Below, in pieces: positions 47,116 to 58,059 of a stretch of 64,000 nt of DNA. The notes beneath the pieces are model-generated. The model was not told the DNA's origin and made no database searches. It worked only from the letters and a program-made list of their open reading frames with translations. The position numbers were made by a program, and so were the translations under genes. Source of the DNA: Megachile rotundata (lineage: Eukaryota > Arthropoda > Insecta > Hymenoptera > Megachilidae); NCBI RefSeq assembly GCF_050947335.1, contig NC_134985.1:19459190-19523189 (forward strand), given 5' to 3'. The stretch's first letter is position 1, and each line of letters starts with the position of its first letter.

Positions 47116-50100
47116 AAGGCCGCGTCACAAACGGCCGCATTCACCGGGCTGCATTCAGCACCGTGCACGACGTCTTTTATGAACAGGGCCTTGAAGAAGA
47201 TCTGATAGCGAACGCTTCGAAGCGTCGTTACCGCTTGCTCGCCTCGCTAACGGGAAATTTATGTTAATTAGCCCGTGCGCCCGTTCCTCTCCGACTAGGA
47301 GCTGAAGGCAACATAAAATCTGCCCATATGTGTGCAACCTCAGACCATATGCGACTCTATGGAGACGACTCGAGAATTTCAGATGACATAATCATTTGGG
47401 GATTGTTCGGAGGACAGAAATAAAAGGATAGACAAGGATGAGCTGCATACATTTGGAACAGAAATTATTCTACATACTTCTCCGAATAGTTTTGCGTAAT
47501 GAAATATCGCGAATATAACAATTCTGGATATCATTTAAATAATCTCACAGTTTTGTGGATTTCACGACACTTTTTTCCTGCACAAAATTATTAATTCTGA
47601 TTCTATAAATGACAAAATTATACCTTTTTAACTATAATTGGACAACTCGCGTATAATTTAGGTATCGTGGAAAAGCGTGACACAAGGACTTAACCATTAT
47701 TCTCTCTCGTCCTTGCCGTAATAGAAACGAGATGTTACGGTGGTTTCTCGACGTCTGTCGGATCGCTTTCTAAGGTTCGATGAACGAAATCGCGAACATC
47801 CAACGATATATCCACTCGTCTTTTCGTAGGACGTAAGATTCCAATAAAAATGCAAATTCCGCGATGCTGCACGGACCAGCTGTCACGACAGCTTGAACCG
47901 TCGTCCTGTTTACTCGTCGGGAGAGAAAGTTGTAGAGAGGTGGGCTCATGGTGGGACGAAGAAGTTGACGAGGATTTACGTAGCCGTGCACAAGATTGGT
48001 TACCTTACATCATACAAGCTAACAGCGTGTGCTCGTTTGACCATGGACGTCGTTAGCGATGGACTGGTCTCAGTAATCGTTTCCAATCGTTGTTTTTCTT
48101 TTCAAATATTGAACATTATTACAAGAATACGACAAATAAGTTTGAGAATTTCTGGTATAAGACATTCCAGACGAAATATGGAAGTGCAAATAGTTCGCGT
48201 ACAAATCATCGAAGCTGGAAAACGAGGACGGTAGCTACTTGACCGTGTCCGATCAATGTAAATGGTTGATATTCCAAATAAAATCAACTTCCATAAATTT
48301 CTGGCGCATTCCGCGATCAATCGCTGCGTATAAAACTTGAAAGTTTGGTCGTTCGAGTTGAAATGATCAAAGTGCAACGAGCAATGAAACACGAATACCG
48401 AAATGTGGAAAAATCACGCGACGACGAAGAGGACCAAGCGGTTACGAAACGGTAGTCATTACGTCGCTAGTCTACAAACTGGTTAAGCCGCAGATAAGAT
48501 ATCGAGCATCTCGGGCAGATTTTATCGCGTCCTCTCTTAGCATATAGATCGAAGCAATACGGCGGAGAAGCGAACGTAGGAACCCTAAACGGGATAGTTC
48601 TTTCGTCTCATGAAAGTTTGCAGGAAGGAACAGCGGTCGAAGATCGACTTTAAATTGCCGAAGTATGTATCTCCACGGAGGAAGTCGCGACGACGGAAAG
48701 TTTGATTCTCGGAGATGAGCGACAGCGACACCATCAGCGACACACCGCTTCGTGAAACGACACTGGCGTCACGGTCTTACCAACTCTCGCTGGCAACGGC
48801 TACTTACGTAATTTGCATCTCTGGACGCGTGATACGAATGTTATCGCTCAGGTGCGCACGCAGGTGCTAAAATGCTCCTCCGATATCGTTTAAGAAAAAG
48901 AAAAAATGCGAATTTAAGAACGCGTGAATGGGTTATATAAATAGCACCCTCGAGTTTCGTAACGTTTTAACAGCTTCGATATCTTTTTGGTCCTGTGCAG
49001 CAAATGAAAGTTGCGAATCAGCCTTGAAACTGGTCCCGCGATTGGCGGGAAGGAAAAAAGCGGTTTTTAACGATTTTTCGATTCTTCGAATTTCTGAAAC
49101 GTTGGGAGTGGCCCGCGTTCCACCTAGTCGCGTCGATAGGTATTTCACAGGGAAGTAAAGAGAACTCTGAAACATTCCAACAGTTTATCATTCGGGCGAC
49201 GTTACCAGGAATCTCGTATTACGCTTAGGACCTCTGATCCTAGGACTGACAGCGATAACTGACACGCTAGAAAATCAAAGGACACGGCACGTTGATGACG
49301 ACGCAACGTATAGAGTTTCCTTTACGTGCATACCTTTAGACAACGCTGCGAGCCGTCCAAAAATAATTAACGTCTCGCTGTCGAGCGAGCGGAGCTCGAG
49401 TCATTTCGTGTCCCGTCTCGAGTCGCAATTACCGGATAACAAAGATTCGTTGACCGGTCCGAATCGCCGTGGAAATTGATCCACGGTCCGGTCATTAGTC
49501 GCAAACTGGGGGATTCGCGAGAAGCACGGATAGATCGGGTGTTCGACAAGAGCCTCGACTCGAAGCCAATCTAAATATTTGGAGCGACGCTCGATCGTAA
49601 TTGAAGCAATTTCGCCGGGGGAATTATTTCGAATTCAAGTTTATATCGTGGCGTCCGATGGTTCTCGTACGTGACTCGATACGACACGTCCAATAAGGAG
49701 TACTATTGACCGAGCCAAGGAGGGCGGAGGGCAACGGTGGATCCAGGTTTAGGTATTTCCAGAATCTGCACCGGAGCTTCTCGACTCCCTGGAGATCCTT
49801 GGCGAGCGAGACAATGTTTCCATAGTTGCGGCGCGAGCTCGTGAATCCAGGCTTTTCGAGGGACCAGCCACGACGATGATGACAACGAGAAGAGCAGAAG
49901 AGACGAGCAGAAATGCTGCACGCCGGCGAACGGCCGACCGCTTCGAAGCCTGGCCGAGTTTCCTTCCAATGGAACTTTCATGAACTCCGAAGCTGTACGT
50001 AACGAGGACTTAAGTCACTGGCGCAGAATTCTCTTCTTTGGTAGCGTTTGCCTTCGGTACATCGTGATTCATCGAGTTGCGCGAACGGTACAGTGGATCC

Positions 50101-53100
50101 TCGGGTCGATACCTCTTACGACCGCAGAATGCGAAATCCTTCAACTTCGATTCGGAGCCAAATGGTTCATTTACGTTTTAACATAACTTTCCGATGACTC
50201 GACGTTGCCATTACGACTGTCAGCTATGATCAAGTGTCTGTTCAGCGGCTACGTAGTAACCGTTACCAGATGGTTTATCTCTCGACCGCTGATCACTCTA
50301 TACTCGTAAAAAACAGCTCGCAAGTATCTGATGTTACGCCAATGGAAGTGTCTCGTATCTCCGTTGAACAGCGATCGTTCGCGAAGATCGTTTAGCAACG
50401 GCGAAAACAAGCGCGTCGTTAAGAAAAGAAATACTTTTCTTGTCTCTCGATTAGGTACGTTTGATTAATGTAACGTTTCGGTGGATCTAGAAATCTGTTA
50501 TCAGTTCGGTCGTTTCCTAACCCGCACCCCAGTCAGTTTCCTCTTCCCCGTCCGGCTAGAGGGAAGGAGCTTCGACAAATCGTGCAGCCAGTGGGAGGAC
50601 TAATTACACCTACCACGGAAGGACGATTCGCTAACGAGTTTCCGGCTGGTGATTCGCGACCGATTCGCGCCAGAATTAAAGCGACTGCGTCGGCGATGTA
50701 CGGTCAATTCTGATCTCCGCCGGGTTAATCCGATCCATTAAGATCGACCGTCGTTCGTCCTTCAAGAATTGTCGAGCGAAAATATTTTTTAGGGTACGTC
50801 ACTCGAGCTAATTTCCGTCTAAATTGTTTGACTTTATTCCTCGCGGCATTCATGATTTGAGTACTATGCAATTAACACGTATGCACAAAAATTCCACATC
50901 TTTCATTTATTTCTCGAGAAGTATCGCGAGTACCAAGGACGCTTCGTGTTTTATCTCTGTCAAGGAAGATGGAAAAGAACGTTTTGCCAAACGGCATCCA
51001 AGAAATTCTGCGCTAGCAAATATTACCTAATAAAAACACAATTAATAGTTGTTCCTCTTCTGTCCGTTCTCGTTTCCGGGACGATAAAATTCATCGCAAG
51101 CAATTAGCTCCAGTAACCGACGGTTACCCGGAGAAATATAGATCGGTCCGACATAGATAATTTTCGAACTTCCTTGTTCGGGCTAATTCAGCTCCACGCT
51201 CTGCTCATGGAGCTTCTCCGTCGTAACACGAAACTATAAATTACCGGAAGAACGGCCAGAGGAATATCGACCGGGTTCCGGCCGGTATTCGCGCGATTAT
51301 ACTGGACACACATAAACGAAAGACTATCTGCATCAACCATTCGAAGCATACGATATTTATTATTATTTCAAACTCTTTGGCCGCAAAATGTAATAAGATT
51401 TCAATTTGTTTCGCAGGAATCCAGCTTCACATATATCGGTAATCCGATAGAAACTGGATGAAATTGTAGAACAGCTTAATCAAAGCACGAGAATACTTCC
51501 TGCTAATTCGAAGGAAATTATTTCCGTTTGCAAATTGAGGGCAATTTTCGATTTCAAATTCGCTGCTATTTTCTTGTAAACTCGTTCGTTCTATTCTTAT
51601 TTTGCCATACGAATGCAACTTTTTAGTTAGTGTCGCAGGAAGAAAAAAATGTTATAACTTTTATGGCGTTCAACGTAGGCTATAACGAATAAAGTCATAT
51701 TTGGACGAGGAGATTGTTGGTCGAGAGCTCTGTTTAATTTCGCCTAGAACCAGCAAGCAGGTTCGGCGAGGCTCAACTACTGACCATAATTGCAAGACCG
51801 AAACTCGACGAGGCACCAGGTACCTATCAGACGTGTTCGATCGATAGTCTGCGTTTGATATTCAATCGCGATACTTTTCGATGCTAATGGACGGATAATC
51901 TATCCACTCTTCTCTCTGGCTCTCTACAATTTTGATCAGAGCCTTCATTCGATAGCCTTATAATCATTAATTGACTTCCTTTTTTTTACCTCTTTACGTT
52001 CCTCCATTTTTTTCGCTTCCTCCGGTTCCCTTTTGTGTTTTAATGGACACGCGAAATTCTACTAGACCAGGCGAAAGCGTACGAACACGAAAACGCGTAG
52101 ATGCACGATTTGCGTGTACACGTGTATACGTGTTGGAGATACGTTGTTATTATTATGCTGCATTCTCGTGGTGGAACACAACGGAGCTAAGAGGAACGGG
52201 CCCACCACGAAATTGCTTTCTGCCGTTTGATCATAATCCAATCGTTCCACCACGGGCTAAACCGCCTAATGGGACGCGGAACTCCGACATCTCGGCCGGA
52301 AAATTTATGAACGGCTGTTTCTCCGAGCAAAGAGAACCGTCTCGCGGAGAGAAACGTTCCAGAAACTCCGTATCGTCCTGTAACAGTTAAATTAATGCAG
52401 TTTCTGTCCCTAAAGCGACGTGGCGCGCGTGCGCTATCAAAATTGCGCCACGATCGAACAAGGATCGAACGAAATGTTTCAAATTCCAAACTGGAGACGA
52501 TCGTTTCGGAAAAAGGACAACAAAGTTTCCTCGCAAACTTCATAACTGACAACGGTATAGTTCGCGAGAAAAAAAGAGTTTCTAAATACACCAGGGATCA
52601 AAGAAACCCTCGAAAACTCAAAAAGTTCGAAAAGAAGGTTCTAGCTGCCATAAAGACGTATCAAAGGAGAACTTATCAGAAAACGAAGCCTCTTAAAAGT
52701 CTTACGGTGTCTAATTGCTACGATTAACGTTGTTTATCACTTTGATGCTCTCGCTTTTTATGGCTGAGCTCATTAGCTGACTCTCAGCCGTTCGTTCTAA
52801 ACTAGGCACAGAAGCTGTTACCAAGGTTCTAAGCAGATAAAAATGGTCGCGTGGTTACGCAACGTCTGCGAAGTTCCTTCCAATAGTCGTCGTGTCCTAG
52901 AAGTCGTTACGTTTACCTGCTCGCGGATCTTGTTTCTCGGCCACACACCATGCGTTCGCTGCTGACATCATTCGCGAACGTAAAATCGTAGTAAAATCGC
53001 TTGTTTCATTGCACCGGCTCGACTACCGAAAATACCGAACGTGCCCGGGATTGCGGACTTAATTTATCGACAGCTATGTTCGCGACTACCGAGAATGCCA

Positions 53101-54171
53101 CGAAATTGTAATGGAAAGCCAAAAGATATTCGGGATGATGGAGGAACTCGCATTAGCTGCGGACGCTTTATAGTGGCACGTTATTGCATAAGCTAACATA
53201 TTGCGACTTTACAGTTGTGTCTTAAATCTGAAAATTGACTGCTAGTGTACATAGTAAAGATACTTTGACCGTGGCTCAATACGCATGCCTATATCCACCG
53301 CGACAGTGAACGCGTGAGTCAACACACTCGACGTGCACACGATCCTCGAAGCGACTTACACGTTTTCTCGCGCGATGTCTTCGAGTATGACCGCACACTT
53401 TCTTCAACTTTCGAAGCAATTACACTCGAGACGGCGTTGAATTCTTCGTCCCCGCATTATTCACAAACTTTTTACCCAACAGACAATTTAATTCCTTTAG
53501 TTTCACACGCGTGATCCAGTTTCCTCGCCACTTGCTTGTCACCGTTTCGCAACTTTTCCACTACGTACTTTCTTCATCCCTGCTCTTTAATAGCATCGCG
53601 ACCATTTCGTTTGTAACTTTCACTCGGTCGACTCGGCGCGAGACACCATTATTCTAAGCGGACATTTTCTTATACCTTACGACCCGTGCCTAGATAACGG
53701 CATTAAGAAAAAGAAGACTACCTGCAACAACGTGTAAGTAGGTTTACGCGCCATTAAACATGCTTGATGTTTATTTCGCCGGCAAAGTTCACGAACCTCG
53801 ACGATTTCACGGGAAGGTTACTCGACAGAAAGCGACAGCGTCACGAGTTTTATGCACGAATTTTTCAATCTTTCCTCGAGCGTCGCCTCGGGGACCGCAA
53901 CTATCCGTGAAAGTTTTGGAAAGTTCGACGGTTTCACCGGGTTTTTGGCCAGGGGCCATTAACGGCACGAGGCCAACGGCATCTTGGATTTAACGAACGG
54001 CGAGAAAATGCAAACAGCGCGTTGCATTTTGCGAACACGACTCTCCGTGCAACCGGAAACGTTTGCGATGTAAACGCATCCGATTGTGGCGATATCGTTC
54101 GCACAGATTCGCGATCGTGTTTCATTCGGGGAATCGTCATTAACTGATCGGTTCATAATAGAGCGGTAATG
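47116..54171. other. Non-coding stretch, no recognised gene
   Basis: Alternates between AT-rich (47400-47680, 51300-51660) and CpG-rich blocks (49350-50000, 52200-52600). Frames at 51971-52390 plus (139 codons), 52187-52591 minus (134 codons) and 52395-52727 plus overlap each other and match no family. A CT-rich run lies at 51976-52040. Apart from the weak ratchet candidate at 50454 I see nothing organised. Confidence 0.55.
50434..50460 (+). promoter_or_regulatory. Weak third ratchet-point candidate
   Basis: A pyrimidine tract (ACTTTTCTTGTCTCTCG) leads into ATTAG, ending at 50454, followed directly by GTACGT. Both halves are plausible, but TAG and GTACGT are less typical than CAG and GTAAGT. 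It lies about 22.0 kb after the second ratchet point on the same strand, close to the first interval of 24.3 kb. That placement is the main reason for listing it. Confidence 0.28.
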
Positions 54172-54262
54172 TAACTGGTGGTAATACAACGCGATACAAC
54201 ATGCGGTAATACAACATATGACAGCGCAACGCGCACCGGTACCACGCGTTATAATGTGACAA
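54172..54262 (+). repeat. Relic of the 15-bp minisatellite family, fourth locus
   Basis: About six diverged units, including GGTAATACAACGCG, ATGCGGTAATACAAC, ATATGACAGCGCAAC and GGTACCACGCGTTAT, keep a period close to 15 bp and the ACGCGT core. It lies about 34 kb from the large array and directly beside the inverted repeat at 54289-54402. Confidence 0.6.
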
Positions 54263-54288
54263 ATGGAAACGTAATGGAGATTTCGGCC

Positions 54289-54402
54289 CGATCAATATAT
54301 ATTGTCAATATTTCAAGATTCTCGCTTATCGATGCGTATTGCCGATACAATATTGTCTATAAATATCGGGAACGCTGAAATATTGACAATACGTATTGAT
54401 CG
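54289..54402. other. Long near-perfect hairpin (foldback element or hairpin RNA)
   Basis: The left arm 54289-54315 and right arm 54376-54402 are complementary at 25 of 27 positions; one of the two mismatches becomes a G-U pair in plus-strand RNA. Pairing resumes inside after a symmetric 3-by-3 internal loop: TTCTCG (54319-54324) with CGGGAA (54367-54372, one G-U), then TTAT with ATAA, and a terminal TATTG / CAATA stem (54337-54341 and 54348-54352) around a 6-nt loop. The whole is 114 nt, a typical size for a microRNA precursor. Related arm sequence at 21664-21790 and 57129-57148 instead suggests a small foldback (MITE-like) family. I recognise no known mature microRNA in it. Confidence 0.6.
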
Positions 54403-56285
54403 ACCAAGGTTACCGAAGTAACTCATCCAAGGCATAAAAAGCAGTGTTGGACATAAAACTGATAGCTCGAATAAAAAGTATTGATATCTTTACGAGAATA
54501 ATTTGAAAAAATATAAGCATTATCGGTGGAATATTTTCCACGAATTTACAGTGGAAACTATATTTCGAAAACGAACAAATTATCCCATTTAAGTGAATAT
54601 CGTGCAACCGGTTGAACGAGGAGGTAGAAACTCTTGGACAAGCAATTAGAATGTTACGTCTGCAGAGAGCATTTGCCGCTTAACGCGGAATTAATGTAAA
54701 ATAAAGAAGAAATGAAGAATGTCGAGGAAAGTAAATGAGAAGACTTAATGTTCCGTACGAAACGAGCTTCTCGTCGTTAATACGATCCTCTTGGCAGAAG
54801 AAACAATTATCATTCGCGAAGACGGGAGTGCAGTTGATGAATCCCGTTACGGTACATCAGCTCGACGTACACCGGCGTCGAGGAAATCATGATTTCGCTG
54901 CTTTTCAACCCATGTCTGCCTCCCGCTGGCCGACAGCTCTATTGTCGAGTTATCTTCGGCCACTGACCACGTCGGGGCGGGATTAAAGTTTTAAAGTTCC
55001 ATAGAGAAGCCCGGGGAAGAAGCTAGAAAACTGACGAGAACGCGTGCAGCATGCAGCTCGAGCATCTTGCAAAGGCGTGAACATCGAGGGGACACTCTCT
55101 GTATTTTTGCTTCTGGACTCGATTCCGCAGTCGGCTTTGTGGATATTGAAATCGATTTTCTCGTCACGATACGCGGAACTTCCTTCTGCGAACGGTAATG
55201 GTATTTCGCGAAACAGACGGATTTCTCGACTTCTCGCACACTAGTTCCACAATATTTCGATATCGTGCTCCAACTCGGGGAACAAATAAGTATCGTGGAA
55301 CGTAGTCGCAGCCATTCGGGAGGTTTACGAAGGAAATACGCGATGACCGTTTTACCCTTCCGAAAATTTCCAAATTCCCAAAGTTTTATGCACCCGTTGC
55401 TCTTTCGATCTTTCCCGTCTTCCGTGAAATACGTTTCTATCCAACGACACACATACACCTTTTACGTAACGCTCGAATTGTCCGACTAGATGGACGAATC
55501 ACGTCGCGAGTTTTGTTTCGCGAGCCGCATAGTCGGTTCGATATAACGCGCTATCGTGCCAAATGTTACGCAACGATTCTTGTATTCGAAAGGGGTCAAA
55601 AGCCCCGAACCTATCCTGCTCCTTGGCAAGAATCTCGGATGCGGCGGCGGCGACACGAGTCCGAGCGTACGGACGCGTGCTTAATGGAGCGCCGAGCGGT
55701 CGTCTCGAAGATGTTTCTTCGTTCTATTCATAGAACAACGAGACTACGCGCAGTCAATGAGACAACATTGTCGGCAGCTGTGACGATGAGGCTGCATTCG
55801 TTTCGGCGTCCTCCTCGACGCGTTCACCGGCGTCGACGACCTGGTGCGTCGCCGATTTGTTGCGCGTCAGGAATTTCAAATACGCCAAGAGAAGCTCTTT
55901 TTGCCTCGAAAATTCTTCGAAAGTTTCTGCACAAGATTGGAGTGTCCGTGTTTTGAACGCTCGAGTGCCACCGAGGCTGCTCTCGTGGAAGTATTTCAAG
56001 TTACAAGACTATAGGATGACAATGAATCCGAGTACATATGTTCTGAACAAACGGACCGATTTATTTAGCACGGTCACGCGATCATGGGGGTTGCGATCGA
56101 ACGACCGAAAGAAAAGTAATTAATGGTATCGGTAAAAAACGAGTAGGGGTGAAAGATATTTCGTATGTTTCACCTATCGATTAATTTCTAGAAAAGGGCT
56201 CTAAGTACTGCGCAACGAAAGGCTCGAACGCTGCGCGTATCGATCCCGTCTTGCCGGCAGCTCCTCTCCTTTCTCGGAACGGTGC
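54403..56285. other. Non-coding stretch, no recognised gene
   Basis: Frames at 54991-55458 minus (155 codons) and 55513-55956 plus (147 codons, arginine-rich from CpG codons) match nothing known. I see no splice pair or promoter. Confidence 0.55.
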
Positions 56286-56286
56286 G

Positions 56287-56840
56287 TTTTTTTTCTCTTT
56301 CTCTCTGTTCCCCTCTCACTTTCATCCCCGGTTTCTTTCGTTCGTCTCGCTCGCGCTCCGCGCCGCTCTCTAGCCCGCTCTCGCCCACGCCTTCGTGCTC
56401 TTCCTTTTTCCTCTTTCGATCTCTTTCTCTGTTGGCTTCTTTCGTTACGCATGGCGGGCACGAAATCGTGTCGAGACCTACCGTGAAAGTGGACCAATGG
56501 GGTAGGGTGGGTCGAAAACCCCGAGTCACGTGAGCTTTGACTAGCGAGCGTTACGAGGGTGGATTCGTGTACTCATAATTATTTTCTCTCTTTTGATTTT
56601 TTTTTTAACGAGCAGCCCCGCTGGAGTACGCGAGAACGTAGAATGAATGGACGAGAGGAGGGGCAAGTCGGGAGGTTACGAGCTGGATGGACCGACGGTT
56701 GGACGGGCGAAAAAGAGAGAGGAAGTACTATCGCGAAGTTCCGCGAGACGTTGAACGAAAAGAAAAACGGCGCCGGTCCACGGAACAGAGAGGCAAACGG
56801 CACGAGACGAGAAGCGACGAGAGAAGAAAGAAAGGCTTTA
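56287..56840. other. Polypyrimidine block followed by polypurine block
   Basis: 56287-56445 is strongly C/T-rich with embedded CpG. 56629-56840 is strongly G/A-rich. The frames over these tracts, such as 56188-56529 minus and 56559-56918 plus, have Arg/Glu/Lys- or Ser/Phe/Leu-biased composition and are artefacts. A plus-strand transcript could fold the two blocks together loosely. Similar arrangements are at 15758-16025 and 62526-62820. Confidence 0.55.
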
Positions 56841-58031
56841 ATGTTCTCTTCACCTCGTTTTTTCCTTCTCCTCTCGCGAAACAGGATACGCAACAACCGA
56901 CCCCTTCTTTTTCGATAATTCCCATCGAGTGGGCGAGAGATCGCGCCTGTGGGAAGTCAACGATCAAACGCTTTGAACGCTTTTGTTGTTCCGTTATCTG
57001 CCCTTTACCGACCATCGAACTTGCAAATATTTCCGATTTTTAACACCTGCGTTATTCGACGTTATGGATTTTAAAAACCTCTGGTTAAGACTTAAGATCT
57101 CTGACGGTCAAGATATACTATCCATGATGATCAATATATTGGCAATATCCACATGTTCATGTCGGAGGATTTCATAAATTTCATTCGCGAATAAATAAAA
57201 CTCGGAGGTGTACGAAGTCTAGAATTAACAGTGTAGATTTAAGGTGCCGCAAATAAACCAGTGCCATAAACGAGTCAAGGGTTAACGCGTTGCTTCTCAC
57301 ACGGCGATAATTATCGTCGCTTTAATTCCATCCGCTGCAGAGGCCGTAGCACCGTGCAAGTAGCACGCGGAAAAAGAGCGTCAACGACGATGAAGAGAAA
57401 CGAAGGGGTGACACGGTAAAGGGGTTGCTGGTAAAAATCTGAGGGTGTACGGGTGCGTGCAACAGCTGCTCTCGTAGGTCAGTTTCATGTATGTGCCAGC
57501 GGCATGCATGGATTAGGATGCAGTTGCAACGGATTACAGTTTCATGAATCCGGAAGAAGAATAGCGTCGTTCGTATTTCGCCGCGAACGATATCCGAATC
57601 AATTGATAACGGATCCTGAGCAAGGAAATACCGTGAGCTCCCGAAAGATGGAGTTTATTGCTCCATGGGTAAAAGGCTCGATATACTAGATCCGCGTTCG
57701 GTGGAAATTCGAATTGAACAACGAAATCCAACCGTATTCTCGATGGCAAACGAACAGTACAATAAAAGGAACAATTACTATATTGCAAAGAGTAATATAG
57801 TTTTAAAAAATAAGAAGGAAATTTGCAAAAAATGAGATATTTGTAAAAAAGCACAGCAAGCTCGAGATTGAACAGCCGCAAACGAAATGAAACAAAAACA
57901 GGAGCAGCGAAAAAGGGATACGAAGGGCCAGGAAGGGAAAAAAGGGTCACATTAATACCACCACCAGTTGCAACTTTACGTTTGCAGGGTTGTGACGTTG
58001 GTACATCCGCTGGTTACCCGAGAAACACAGA
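56841..58031. other. Non-coding stretch, no recognised gene
   Basis: At 57129-57148, GATCAATATATTGGCAATAT resembles the left arm of the 54-kb hairpin. The minus-strand frame 57534-57950 (138 codons) is rich in Phe/Leu/Tyr from AT-rich sequence and unrecognised. Confidence 0.5.
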
Positions 58032-58059
58032 CACGTGGCCGTATAAAAAAGGGCCACGT
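58032..58059 (+). promoter_or_regulatory. E-box and TATA-like sequence inside an 8-bp inverted repeat
   Basis: ACGTGGCC (58033-58040) and GGCCACGT (58052-58059) are perfect inverted arms around GTATAAAAAAG, which contains TATAAAA (58042-58048). The left arm overlaps a CACGTG E-box at 58032-58037. No convincing initiator follows. Promoter function is a guess; the dyad itself is plain. Confidence 0.3.

Noticed and set aside
56188..56918. Arg/Glu/Lys-rich frames on both strands
   Set aside because: Direct products of the polypyrimidine and polypurine blocks.
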